Source of the DNA: Hydractinia symbiolongicarpus
Lineage: Eukaryota > Cnidaria > Hydrozoa > Anthoathecata > Hydractiniidae
DNA: 64,000 nt
Direction of reading: 5' to 3'
NCBI RefSeq assembly: GCF_029227915.1
Contig: NC_079889.1
Span: 2,790,001 to 2,854,000 of the forward strand
How positions within the stretch are numbered: position 1 is the stretch's first letter; each line of letters opens with the position of its first letter. A program made the translations under genes and the position numbers. The notes under the pieces were generated by a model that did no database searches, was not told the origin of the DNA, and saw only the letters and a list, made by a program, of their open reading frames with translations. This document shows, piece by piece, positions 36,655-48,867 of the stretch.

Positions 36655-38060
36655 TTTATAGTATAAAGTTGCGGAAATAGTGCCTGTAGGTAAACGAGTT
36701 ATTGCGTTTCTTTTCGTCCAGCAACCCGTTCGTTCAAAAAAACAAATTGTCAACGCTTGGAAATTGTAAAAATTAGCGCGCCTTAACGTTATGCAATTAA
36801 AGTAAAAGTGTTTTAACTCAAAATGAAATGAAACAGAACGGAAGAAAAACGATAGGTGTAGACTGCCAAAACAACGAGAATGATCGGCTTGCCAAAACGG
36901 CCGTCATCAGGAGCAGGTACCGTTTCTTCCCTGTTTCTGTGAAACATGTTTCACCTGCCCGACATGGAAGTATCCGATCAAACTCCTTGCAATTGCAAAA
37001 GACCCCTCTCGTTTTCCTTAGAAAATATGAAGTGTATAATAGAACGAAAGTGACAATGAGCGCTCGCGAGTTGCTTGTGTGCGAATATTTAAATACTCAC
37101 CTAAAATTTAGGACGTAAATAATTTCGTGAGTAAAACTATGTCGTTGACAACTTGGGAAGCGGAAATACCTAACCCTGAATTCCTGTAATGTTTTTGTTG
37201 TTGTCAGTGGATAATTATCGGACGCAAAAGGAAGCATAAAAAAGGCCGGAATTTTCGATCCTAATTCTTTAATCGAATTTCAGGAAATGTAAAAGTGCTT
37301 GCGGACTTTGATGTAAACAACGATGTTTGAATCTGGGGGCGGGAGAATTCGATCCGTTTTTTATTTCTGGATAATTGTCGGACGCAAAAGGAAGCGTAAA
37401 GCGGGAATTTTTGATCCTAAATATTTATTTAAGTTCCAGAGTATGTAAAAGTGCTTGCAAACTATCATGTAAACAAGGGTGTTCGAATAAGGGAGCGGCA
37501 AATTTCTATCCGTTTTGTGTTTTTTGATGGAATAGGCTTTGGATTAAGTGAAATGCATGATATATTTTGACCTATTTCTCAAATCGTTGTAGGTTTCCAT
37601 TGCTCTGGGGATGTTGGGTTTTGAGTAATACAGCTATAGCGGTGTATACCATGGACTGGGGTGGTGAAAAATATTTTAGTGGTTTAGTCGTTTCTCCGGG
37701 ATAAAAGAGGAATTGGTAAAGATAAGCTTTTAATTCCTAAAAACATGGCCGGAGTTATTTGGAAATGTATTTGCATTTATTATGGTGCAACAGGTTATTT
37801 TGTTTATGTGTGCAATGGTCCGGGTTATTGGTAGGTCTGGGATTTTCGTCTGGAGGTTTCAGATAGCGTGTTGCTGGAAGAAAAAGCGTGGTGAACAGGT
37901 AGTGTGTGTGTATTCAAGGAGGGTGGCCTCCGCTCATGTAATATCATATTTATAGTATAAAGTTGCGGAAATAGTGCCTGTAGGTAAACGAGTTATTGCG
38001 TTTCTTTTCGTCCAGCAACCCGTTCGTTCAAAAAAACAAATTGTCAACGCTTGGAAATTG
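36655..38060. repeat. 1.4-kb segment bounded by identical 112-bp direct repeats
   Basis: 36655-36766 and 37949-38060 appear identical (TTTATAGTATAAAGTTGCGG ... to ...CTTGGAAATTG). The related motif GAAGAAAAATGTTT occurs just before the first copy and just after the second. The inside (1.18 kb) has short frames only, none recognised. It could be a young insertion with terminal direct repeats or a local duplication. Confidence 0.75.
37209..37528. repeat. Two ~160-bp imperfect tandem units
   Basis: Each unit starts GGATAATTRTCGGACGCAAA and continues with GTAAAAGTGCTTGC, ATGTAAACAA and ATCCGTTTT. The second starts at 37369. They lie inside the direct-repeat-bounded segment. Confidence 0.75.
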
Positions 38061-41010
38061 TTTAATTTGAAGAAAAATGTTTTGTTATTTTTTATTTGTT
38101 TATTTTTTTATTTTTATTGCAGAGCTGAAAAGCTGAGACATCATAGCTATTTCGTCAGCATTCTTAATAAACTATCCGCACAAAATGTTTCACCATCACT
38201 GGGAACGTTGCTGGTAACTTAAATCGCAAGAACTACTTGTTTATAATAGTCTTCTTCCATGTATGAACATTTCACAGAGATGATAAATCTTGAATTTTGG
38301 TAGATAAACCTTTTATGGACAACTAACGTGGATTGGAAGAGCGTTCAACAACTGAGTACCGCTGCAACAGGCCGCTTGTTTCATATACTTTGTAACCATA
38401 ATAATTACACGTTGTAAAGTATTGTAGACTTTACTGCCTCTACCTCTAAACTGTAAAACAGACTAAGGATAAGACATTGATCTGAGTTTTGATCATAATG
38501 ACGGAAAAAAAATACTCGATAAAAAAATTCTCGATATCTCTTGAATTTGTGATGCAGTTAAGACATTTTTTACTTCGCAGATTCACAGTCGCAGGTTACA
38601 GGTTACCGGTCATATTTACTCTAAAATCTTTGCCTTGTGCAATATCTGAAAAAAAATTGTGCAGGACTTTTTGTCCTAACTAATGTAAATTAGGCATTTA
38701 TCAAAACTCACTGATATTTACAGTTACAAGCTTTTAGCTCAGAGGAATTCGACCGTCACAACAAAGTGCATAAAAGAATATTGCTTTTTTTATTGTTTGT
38801 TTGTAGCACAAACTTTTCTCACGCATATGAGACGCTCCTTAAATCAATGATTTACAAATAGAGTCAACTAGTTTTAAAGTTTTAAGTTTCAAAGTATGTT
38901 GTTAGATGCTTCAGAAGTTATTGCCTTATTAATTGGGAATAGGGCATTTTTGGCCCCCTTCCGCCCCTCTCAAACCCCTCCCCCAAAAATATGGTTAAGT
39001 TATTTTGTAATATTGATTGTTTTTGATGTTCCTAGAAAATTTTTGCTTCTTTAAAAAGCAGGCAAAAAAGTGACTTCTCTACCGATGTATAAAATTGCAC
39101 TCTAATTTTCAGCGGGAAAAGAAATGGACGTCTAAGAAACAAAAATTAGACAAGTTTTTCAAACAATATAGTTTGTATATTATAATTTAAACGGGACAAG
39201 AAAACAACAAAGTTAATTTGAATCTAATTTTTACTGCACGGTGAAATAAGAACGATTCCTGTCTTTATCGTGGATTAAATTTTAATTTTAACCATTTGAT
39301 TTTTATCAGCAGTTTGAGAAAAAATCGCAATGCTCCTTCGCGGGGTCTAATTGAGAAATTAGTGGTATTGTTGCAAACAAAATAAGAACTGGACCATGGA
39401 GAGTTATGAAATTGACATCAGTTTTACACTTGGCGCGAATTATGTGCGTTTGAGTATAAACAATTAGTGGCACGGGATTTGTTTGTAAGAAGTGAAGAAA
39501 ATACTCTATGCAGACGATTTAACATGAAATAGAAACGTGAGTTTTGTTTGTTAAAAAAATAAGACTTATCGCAGAAACTGTGAATTTTATATTTTGTGAA
39601 TTTCAATAATATTACAAAGTAATATTATTGAAATTCAATAATATTACAAAGTAATAATTTTCTCGTCGTATGATGCGTTACGTGAAACGACATATTTTAT
39701 AATCAAGGGCGGGCTTAGACTATAAATCTTATCGTATAGCTAGCAGCTACAGAATATTTTCGACATTGTTCATTATGAAAGTTAAGCCAGATCTGCTTGA
39801 TATAATCTTGTCATTTTTTGTTGTATATAACCGTCGTTGTTTTTGTTTTTGTTTTTGTTTTATTTGTGGTGATATGAAAAAAATTAAATCCAGCCTTTTT
39901 TACACATGATTTTTTGTGCTGTTTTTTTCTGCTTATTCTGGTGATGTTTCTCTTCTGATGGAGCACGTGCTTTTCTTTTTCATGGTGTAAAACCTTTTGC
40001 ACAACATAAATATGAGAAGTTTCCATCACTAAGCATCAGAAATTTGTAAGTTTTTTTACAGTTTCTAAAGCCATGTATCCACTGAAGGCGATAAAAACCC
40101 GTTGCTTGCTTTTTTTATAGCTAAAATTTTAGAACTTGCTTTAGTGGAGAAGGAAATAGTTCTATCACATATTTTTTAGCTTTTATTGGTTTTATTTTTT
40201 GAAACTGGTTCTATTTTGGAAATCTATAGAAATGAAAATTTGTTCATTTCTATCGCTTCAAAAAATAGATCTATAGCTAATATCAAAGGAGTTTTCTCAA
40301 ATGGCGACATTCGAAAGTCGAATTTCAAAAAAACACATTCGAAATTTAAAAGACACTCGAATGTATATGCTGTTAGCAACATTGAGTCTCGGTCAAAATT
40401 GATATTGCTGATAAAAAAGAGTTAATATTGTTACGAAAATGTTAAATGTTGTTATCTGCTCAAGACCATTTATGTAAGACTAGCCCTATGTTGGCCACGT
40501 TACTGTTGTAAAAATAAGAATGTTCAGTTTATCTATATTTCTTATATTTCTTACAATTATTTTAATTTTTTTTAACTGTAATGCTCTTATCTTATTTTAC
40601 AGTGAAGATTATTATCCATAAATTTTCCGTTTAATTTTTAGAAAAGAAATTACCAAATCGCTAAAAAATTGGGTTATTTGGATTTCTTATGGATTTTACC
40701 AAATTTGATATGTCGGTATGTTAGCAATTTTTGTATTTTTATTTTTTTTACTCGCTCGTTTGTTTACTTTTTTATTTTCTTTATGATTTTGTTTTTATTA
40801 TTATACAGTAAAATTTTTTTTGTAATGTAGGTATCTATGACTTTTGCAAAATCGTCACAATTAAGATCCAATTAGAATATACTGTTATGTTTGCCCTGTC
40901 ATTGTTCTTATTTTGTTACCACAGTCCCTGACAAAATATGTTAAGAAAAATTGGCAAATTTGAAAGTCCGTCACCGCAAGTAGTTATATAGACGACTTCT
41001 ATACTAGATA
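38061..41010. other. Repeat-poor noncoding stretch
   Basis: A frame at about 38121-38220 (AEKLRHHSYFVSILNKLSAQ..) follows a good acceptor (TTTTTATTGCAG) and could be an exon, but nothing upstream joins it. Otherwise nothing is supported beyond a hairpin at 39598. Confidence 0.4.
39598..39636. repeat. Perfect 18-bp-arm hairpin
   Basis: GAATTTCAATAATATTAC, loop AAA, then its exact complement. Part of the sequence (AATAATATTACAAAGTAATA) is repeated immediately after. Confidence 0.85.
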
Positions 41011-41279
41011 TCTTATCGGTGAAAAAAGTCGGCAAAAAGTGACTAAATTTTGGCTAGGTGACTAATATCTTTGCCGTCAAAAATTTTGTCAATTTCTTTA
41101 TTTCCAACCAAACCTTTTTCCGACATTTTTTTCGACCTAATTTTTTTTCCGACCATCTTTATTTCCGATTTTTCTTCCTTGTTGCCAATTTTAATCAGTT
41201 TAATGCAATTATCCTTTATTAGTGACTAAATTCAAAAATTTACTCGGCAAAAAGTGCCGACTTTTTTTTACCGATAAGG
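41011..41279. mobile_element. TA-flanked MITE (Tc1/mariner-like)
   Basis: Ends are inverted: TCTTATCGGTGAAAAAAGTCG at left without its last base, matched by the complement of CCTTATCGGTAAAAAAAAGT at right. TA lies on both sides (41009-41010, 41280-41281). Non-coding, 269 bp. Confidence 0.65.
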
Positions 41280-41281
41280 TA

Positions 41282-43789
41282 CATTTAAAGTTGTTAATGT
41301 TTACAATGGATTTCGGAGCTAGGATCTTAGGTTATTTAGTTAGTCTCCAATCCTTAAAATGTGTTAATTTTTGCTGTTGTCAGCGTGACTACTTTTCTTA
41401 AATTTCAAGGCCTTTGTGGGCCCTGACATGGATTATTCCGTAAAGCGGACATGTTAGAAAGTGCGACCAGCGCATTTTAAATGCCACTTACTTAACCTAC
41501 ACATCTGAAACAGCAGCACAATCCGTGAGTCGATGTTGCTGGCTAACTTTGTAAAACAGCCGAGAAGGTGCCATTTTCTATATTTTTGTGAGTGAAGGTA
41601 GTTAACCATTTTTTAGTCTCATTATATTTTTATACTCGCTCTAACATAATGCAGGCACTAATTTACGTGCAGTCACCTATTTAATTTAAAGGATCGTTGC
41701 CATAATCTTAAACAAGTTCAGATTATTGAATTTTGTTGTAATCAATATATAATTCATATAAGAACTAATCATAAGGCTTAAGTAGGATCAAAATTTAAAC
41801 AAAGCTTTCGGATTGTCGGTTCGAGTAAATGCAGAAAGTTTTTTCTCCGAGAAGATATTAGCCTGTTAAAACTAATCACACTGACCCTAAAATTTGTAAC
41901 TTTCCCGTGTTTTTCCAGATAAGATAGGTGACTTTACTTGTATTATCAATGATATAAAAATTCTTCAAAAAGTTCTTTTGCCTTTCTTGCATAATTTATC
42001 TCCCAATTTTTTGTTAAGATATATAATAGGTGAGAATACATAGAAAATAATATATAATTTTAGATCAAGACTACGTAAAGGAAAAACAAAAAACAAAAAC
42101 AAACGAGAAGCAATGATAGTCGAAAGATAAACAACAGATCGAAAGAACGATAAAGCACAACTTTCTATGAAATGGACAACAAGTAAACTTTGTTTCTGTT
42201 CTGCGCCTAAGGTAGGAAGGTCTCTAAGTAAGTATGCAGTTAGGTAGGAGGGCTTGCTTAAGCTAAGTAGATTTACATAAGTATGCAGGTGGATATGTTG
42301 TAGACATGTTCAGGAGCGCGTCTTGCAGTGTTTGAGATATTTATGTTTGGGGTGATTTGTGGGTTTTCTAGCTTATTTCTACGCATGTTTACTTGACATC
42401 TGCCTACTCTGCTGTCTGCTTGATATCCTTAACCATTATAGGACAGATCCAACAAATATCTAGAAAAATAGCGCAAAGCCAGCCTAACAGTAGGTTTTCA
42501 TGAAGAGTGCTCCATATGTTTTAAAAGGAGAAAGAATTAGACGACCCAACAGTATCAAACATGAACCGTCTGGGTCTTGTTCTCAGCCACTAATTGCGGC
42601 TCGAGTTTTGAGAGGCTGACTATTCATTAACTAAAAAAAAAATATGTTAAATAAATCGATTTTTGTCGATTTAAATTAGTTATTTAAATACTATTGTATC
42701 TATCGACGTTAAATAAAGAGAAAATCAAAATCAAAAATCAAATCAAGATCTTGCTAACTGTCCGTAATATTCGGGATGGTAATTTATGGAAAAAATTTTC
42801 CATGAAATACTTTGTTATTAAATTTTATCCAACTTTAGTTTCCATGCGTTTGAATCCGAGTGTTTTTAACATCACACTTGTTGTTAACACCCTCCATCGT
42901 TGAATAATTTTTTAGCTAATTGCATTAGCCATAACATCTGAGCCTTTCCAGTTATTTATATTAAAACTTATTAGGCAGGTAGTGTGAAAAAACCCCAATT
43001 AACGCCAACTAAAAATCACGAAAGTAATGAAACATGGGAGCATTTAGTGCATCATTTACGGTATATATACAGTGGACTATACATAACTTATCAGGAGCAT
43101 CAAGGAACGTCGTAACTAAGGTAACTAACCTAGGTAACACCCTTTTCTCAGTTTAAAGCTAGCTGGTTGGCTAGCTTTAAAATATAGGATTTTTACCTGA
43201 GAAGTTTTTTTGCTACCTGGCTAGAAATATGAATGTATCTAAGATGTTAAGTGTGGAGTAATGCTGTGTTGTTTTTAAGAGCATTGTTTTTATGTAAGCG
43301 TTTGAATAAGCAACTGTGATTGTTCGATTTATTGGGTAGGATACTTATGTGTGATTGTAAACACAATGGAAACGCGAAGTCACATCTAACGAAGCAGTAT
43401 CAAAAGATATCATGAAAAAAAGCTGGTTAAACAATTCGAAGGGAATATCTACATTACAATACTCGTTATCTGTCTTGTAGCCAAACGTAGTGGCCAGGAG
43501 TAGCGACTGGCGATTACTGGTTCTTAATAAATAAAAAAAATAAAAAATAAAGCCTGTTTCCTTTTCAAATGTTTGCAACAGGCGTGAATTAACACAAAAG
43601 AAAGTTCAATTAACGACATGGGTGTTCTTATTCTCTCAAAAAGGCGACAAAAAAGGTGTTTAATTTCAGCAAATTAAGGATGCATTAAATGAAAAATAAA
43701 GCTAATTACTCTAAAAACTTATTTTAATTATTTTACAATGATAACAATAACAGATAAAGTTAAGATTGAAAGTAGTGGAAAAAAGAGTA
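41282..43789. other. Intergenic, no gene seen
   Basis: Short frames only and no splice-supported coding. Low-complexity AT sequence is frequent. Confidence 0.5.
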
Positions 43790-43799
43790 TTAAACAAAA

Positions 43800-44120
43800 G
43801 CAGATATTGCGCTGAAAGAGATTATATTGTTATTAAATCGTGGAGAACTTAGTGTAATAACAAATAAAGGAAATTGCGTTTTTCTTCCACAATTTTTCAC
43901 ACCTGAAAAAATGGAAGGATTGAAACAAACTCCTGTTATACCAACACAACAGATGGATCGATATTTGGTGTTATTGTCTGAAATTGTTGAATATACCGCG
44001 ATGGGGATTTCAAATTCTTTCAATTTGACCATTGATAGATCTTGTATGGATAATGCATTTCTTATCTTTCACTCAGACGCTCTTAATTCTATTTTTTTAT
44101 ATTGGTTTGGTTCAGAGTGA
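43800..44120 (+). CDS. Possible exon of unknown protein
   Basis: Open from an acceptor-like AAAAG at about 43799 (ADIALKEIILLLNRGELSVI...) to TGA at 44120, about 106 residues. It contains NKGNCVFLPQFFTPEK and YLVLLSEIVEYTAMG. It reads more like protein than its surroundings, but no family is recognised and no partner exon is seen. The opposite strand is also open over part of it, so this may be chance. Confidence 0.25.
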   Translation, partial: ADIALKEIILLLNRGELSVITNKGNCVFLPQFFTPEKMEGLKQTPVIPTQQMDRYLVLLSEIVEYTAMGISNSFNLTIDRSCMDNAFLIFHSDALNSIFLYWFGSE

Positions 44121-45069
44121 CGATAATCCAGTAAGTTTTTTTTTTTTCATTCGGAATGTTGTGACTTTTGTGGTCTGCACAGTAATAACCAACAATAATA
44201 ACTTGTGAGGGCCAAATATTGAGAATAAGTGTAACTCTAAATTCTAAAAGTAAGAAAAGGCCTGAATTTTAAGTGAATAATTTTTTTTAAAAAATCTGTA
44301 GTAATTAGCTATGTTAGAGGTAACATCTTCTGCTTTCTATGCGAGAACTTAATCAAAAGCATTTTAAAATTAGCGACAATGAGACGTAAAGTGGTCGGCA
44401 AAATGGTTTATTTTTTTGTTGCCACTTATGTTATTTAAACTAATTTTTGCTAACTTTAGCAATAGTCACTGAATAACATGCGTCAATTCAAGCGCCTTTT
44501 TGGCCGCTTTTGTTACTCAAAGGTCACATGTATGGATTGAGAGAAGCGCATTTTCGCAAGGCTGACTTTTCTTCCAGAGAACTGATGCGGTATTTTTTGG
44601 ATAACAGAAGAGCTAAAACAGGGCGAAACAGGCAATATCTCGGCAAAATAACTGAAAGACAAAACTTCGATTTGAAAATCGGTTTCATTTAAACACTATT
44701 TAAACCTGCATTCACAGAAGAAATTGTAAAGCGTGGGTGCACCAAGTCTTATAATTTTTTTTGGCGGGGATTTCGAATGTTTTATATATTTTCCTAATAA
44801 ATGGAAGTGTCTATTTGGAAAGGTTTCAATAAGCCAATACAAGATTCTTTGTTTTCTAATTAAAAACCTACGATTTGAGATTAGTTAAAAATATAGTTTA
44901 CAAATTTACAAAAAAAAAGGTTTTCTTACCTGGAAACCTTTTGATTTCAAATTAGACAATGTAACTGAAAGTAGTCACCAAAACTCCAAGTAGTTCTAAA
45001 AGCTTGTTAGTTGTATGAACAAAAATAAATGTTTCAACTGTTTTTAAAAGTACAACAAATTACTTTTAG

Positions 45070-45246
45070 GCTTGCCAACCATGTATCTTCCACAGCTGCA
45101 CAACAACTGCGGATTGTGGCACTGGATCAAGCTATTGCATGAATTTATTTGGTCAGTGTAGAAAGGTGTCGTGTTTAAGCAATCGATGCTTCTTTGTGGA
45201 AGATGATTTTTTCTCAAATCCTTCGATTGCAACAAAGAAAGCGTAG
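45070..45246 (+). CDS. Terminal exon of a cysteine-rich secreted-type peptide
   Basis: After a good acceptor (TTACTTTTAG) the plus strand is open in phase 0 for 58 codons to TAG. Eight cysteines fall in the first ~43 residues with spacing C-x2-C-x4-C-x5-C-x6-C-x6-C-x4-C-x4-C, then an acidic/Phe patch and a KKA end. The sequence around CTTTADCGTGSSYC resembles disulfide-knotted secreted domains (EB, WAP or dickkopf-like types), but I cannot assign a family. The 5' exon with a signal peptide was not found upstream. The same DNA is open on the minus strand, which is taken as a shadow. A role is not claimed. Confidence 0.5.
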   Translation, partial: ACQPCIFHSCTTTADCGTGSSYCMNLFGQCRKVSCLSNRCFFVEDDFFSNPSIATKKA

Positions 45247-46361
45247 AAAATTTTAAACGATAAAAGACAACATTCTTACAACAAAGTTGAAAAAACACAG
45301 AATATAATAGACTTGCCAAAAGTTGTTTTATTGCCTACAACGAGCCTTCCCTAACTTGCATGATTTCTTCACAATATAACCGACTTGTTGTCTTCTCGTT
45401 TTAACTGTGAAAGGTCCAAACCTTGGAGGAAGTCCAAGCGCAGTCGAATGTTTGTGTGAATCAATCCTATGTGCTTAGCGTTTAAAATGAGAGAGGATTG
45501 ATACTCCAGGCGGTTATCTTTTGTGTATGCTTGTGCGTATCTAAGGGTGTAATTTGAGTTCTATAAACTAATTAGGATTCCGCAATCGCCTTTATAAGAC
45601 CTTCATAGCCCGGGTACCCAAAATTTACATAAATTTTAAATCAGCTAGAGTTGTCGCTATGGTAACTAAACCAGCTGTTTTGGGTGTGGTAGAATAAGAA
45701 TAAATATCTTAAGTTTAAATAAGTAATATATATATATAACATATATAGTTAATATATATCCAAGTACACAGTAACCTAATAAACTTAAAGAGACAACATA
45801 AAATGTTAGTTTTAATTACAACTTAATAATATTTTTTCTTGATACCAATTGTTGCTAAGTTTAGGCAAATTTATGTAAAAAGTACCCGCGAAATATCGTT
45901 CCACATACAACTCGCGAAAATTAACACCCAGGGGAAAAGATCATGATAAAGTCGTGGTTTTTGATATGTTTTGTACACGTAATTTTGCGACATAGTTCTA
46001 TGAACTGGTATTAACATTACAAATATTTTTGTTCATTTTTTTTTGAACTACGACTATAAAATTATCTTTAAATATATCTAAAAAATATCTATCTCGCATC
46101 TTAACTTTTTTCCTTAAAATGAATATTCGCGAAATTATTACGAACTTTCATTCCCTAGAATCAATATTGGCGAGAGTTATTTTTTTTAACGGCGATATTA
46201 CCTTAGTACAATTAATGTGGATCCAGTTTCCGCGTCAAAAAAACTTTCACAGTTAATCAAAGGAAAGTCGTATTTGTCGATACAATACAAGTGTTTTTAC
46301 TTTTAGTGATTGAAAGGGAAGTTAAATAAATGAAGTAAATATTAACTTTCAGTTGTTTAAC
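45247..46361. other. Noncoding, with worn TTCGCGAA-rich repeat
   Basis: Around 45885-46200 the sequence has several CGCGAAA and TTCGCGAAAT motifs like the inverted repeat at 63.1 kb, suggesting an old copy. Confidence 0.4.
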
Positions 46362-46387
46362 AAAAAAAAAAAAAAAAAAAAAAAAAA
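46362..46387. repeat. A26 homopolymer
   Basis: Run of 26 A. It could be a retroposon tail, but no element body is recognisable upstream. Confidence 0.85.
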
Positions 46388-46489
46388 TAGGAGATTTTTT
46401 TTATTTTTTTATAAAATATATTAAAAATACTGAGTTTAAAAATAAAAAAAGATAATCCTTTAATATACATGTCTTTTGCTAACCACTTT

Positions 46490-46789
46490 TTTAAAAAGGG
46501 TTACTGACGTCATCAAAATTCAAATGACGTTTTTTTTTCATTTTTATGCGGCCTCAGTGGATTTTTCCAAGGGGTTTATCGACTAGTCTCCTACAATAAT
46601 ACAGAGATTGTAATAGAGAGAACTTAAAGGGCAAAAAACTTGGAAACAAGGTAGTGACATCAGTCATTTTTCACCACGTATGTAACTAGGGACCACCTAA
46701 GACCAAATTGGGCAAGTTTTTCAAACCTGGGTCCCCGATTTCGTTTTGCAATAGACGGATTGATGACGTCATTAAAGAAATATAACAAG
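46490..46789 (+). mobile_element. Two abutting Helitron-like fragments
   Basis: A 3' end (AGTGGATTTTTCCAAGGGG..TTATCGACTAG) stops at 46586. At 46587 a new 5' end begins TCTCCTACAATAATACAGAG. The stretch 46632-46775 matches 9095-9235 of the 8889 element (ACTTGGAAAC, CTAGGGACCACCTA, CAAACCTGGGTCCCC). Similarity stops just before the GPCR fragment. Confidence 0.6.
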
Positions 46790-46839
46790 AGTCACCATCA
46801 AAAGTAATGGTAAAAGTATATGATCCAACTTTGTTACTG
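46790..46839 (-). pseudogene. 50-bp GPCR TM6 fragment
   Basis: 46 of 50 bases match the intact GPCR at 49120-49169. On the minus strand it reads (V)TKLDHILLPLLLMVT against VIKLDRILLPLLLMVT. Of four substitutions, two are silent. Flanking DNA on both sides does not match the gene. Confidence 0.7.
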
Positions 46840-48867
46840 TGGCAGGACAAGAATCCTGCGATATGTTGCTCCTATAGACAGTATACAAATAAAACGCTTT
46901 ACTTGCAGGGCATATAATACCAATATACTAATCTAACAAAGAAACTGAGACGTTTTGTAATAAAAACGCCTTATTAAATAATAAGAAAGGTATTTTTACT
47001 GACAGTTTTGTTAAAATTAAATGTTTTTGTGATTCTGTTACTGAGTCTGATAAATTTAATGAATGTTTTCGTAAAATTAATTGGCGAAACCTACTTGTTA
47101 AAATTACATGTTCTAGTGATTCTGATTGTTGAAATCAAACTTACTTGTAAAATTAGTTGATATTTAAAATAAAAATAAAATGATATTCTTTTCATTGAGT
47201 GCATCAGAGTAGTAGCGATTAGCTGGATGCCTACAGAACTGTGGAACAACTGTACTATACTCAACACCTAAATCTCTCAAGAGAGGAGGCAAAATAATAA
47301 ATAATAACATTAACAAAGAATATAAGAAATTAATTTTATGCAATGATATCTTTTACCTTTGTTAAATGCCCGAGCGTTATTGTATGTGTGGGCCCAGAGT
47401 CGTGTGGCACTAGCGAGAGTAGAATAAGTCAATTTCTACATTAAATCAGAAACTTAATTCAGAAACCGCTTTAGTTGTTCGTACTAGGTGGTATTTTCCA
47501 TAGACAGATAATGTGGGGGTTAGCTCCAACAAAACATTATATAAGTTTGCACTAAAATCAACAATACACACATAACAATACCACAGCACTTTATTTCACC
47601 AGGATGTTACAGCCTGACACATCAACTTCATCATCAGAAACACCAGAACACTAGATTATACCAGGACACTCACCAGAAACATCGGTTCCAGTACCAGAGT
47701 CATCAGAAGATGTGATTTCATACCAAAAAGTAGCTATTACAAAATTAGCTGTTTTTATTACAAAACGCGACAACTATTACAGAATAGCCATTTGTTGCAA
47801 AACGCGGCACAACAACTTAAAATTTAATTTACATTCGCTAACTAGCTTCAACAAAGTAAAAAAACTGACCACATCTTTTTTTCTTAAGGCTCGATTTAAT
47901 CGTTTTTCGCTATGACGCAAAAATATCACGCGCACTATGTTAAAGAAGAGATTCTGTTCACACACCGACAGCCAAGCTTGTAAGAAAAAGAAATTTAAGC
48001 AACATCGAGCCTCTGCAAGAATATTTGTGTTGCTTATAAAAAACTTGTAAGCTCCTGATGGTTTCGGATATGTGCTTTATTTTTATTGCAAAACGTTACA
48101 AAGCTACCAAATGTAAGATGAATACTTGTGGCGGAATTCCATGACCTACCCTTATTCAGATGATTGGCAAATATCAACAAGTACAAATTTGATAGACCTT
48201 TCTCTTATTTTAATTTTTCTTAACCAGATAGTTATAGCCGAGTACATAAATATGAGTTTGCTATGTGTAAGAAAGTTTAACCTTGATTCGATTTCAGTTA
48301 CAGAGCCGTGTTCATCTTTACTATTCCATGCCTCAATTTAAAACTCGAATACATAAAGTAAGCAAATGGTTGTAATAAGTTTTGAAGACTTTGTGTATCA
48401 CTTTTTTCTGCTTAATTTTATGAATTTTATGTCTGCATACTTCCAACTCTTTAGCCAGGGTAACTAGCCATGTGAAAGAATCACCCAAGCTGAACTCTTG
48501 ACAAAAGTTAGATTGATGGGAATTACTTGAAATAAGGTAATAAGGCAAATAAGCGAGACAAACAAAGAAATAATAAATAATATTGACAAGCATATGCACT
48601 TATATCAATCTGAATAAAATTCTTTACAGGCAAACTTAAATAGCTAGCTAGGTTAGCTCGTCGTTATACTGGATATAATGGATACTATTTCGTCTATGTT
48701 CGTTCATAAATAAATGATTTGACATTCTTTCATTAGATGAAAAACACAGTTAAAGTTTGTTAAACGATGGTGGTCACTTTTAACTTTTTGTTGGCATGGC
48801 TTCCAAAAGTTACATTTCTTAAATTTTTATACCATTTTGGTACTCAGAGTTAGTAATATTTAATAAA
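46840..48867. other. Intergenic, no gene seen
   Basis: Short frames only. 47500-47710 is a CA/ACC-rich stretch without a supported exon. Confidence 0.5.

Noticed and set aside
36828-37118. 96-codon frame inside the direct-repeat segment
   Set aside because: No domain, splice context or compositional support; probably chance.
45044-45319. Minus-strand 91-codon frame
   Set aside because: It overlaps the plus-strand eight-Cys exon, which has a good acceptor and a regular cysteine pattern.
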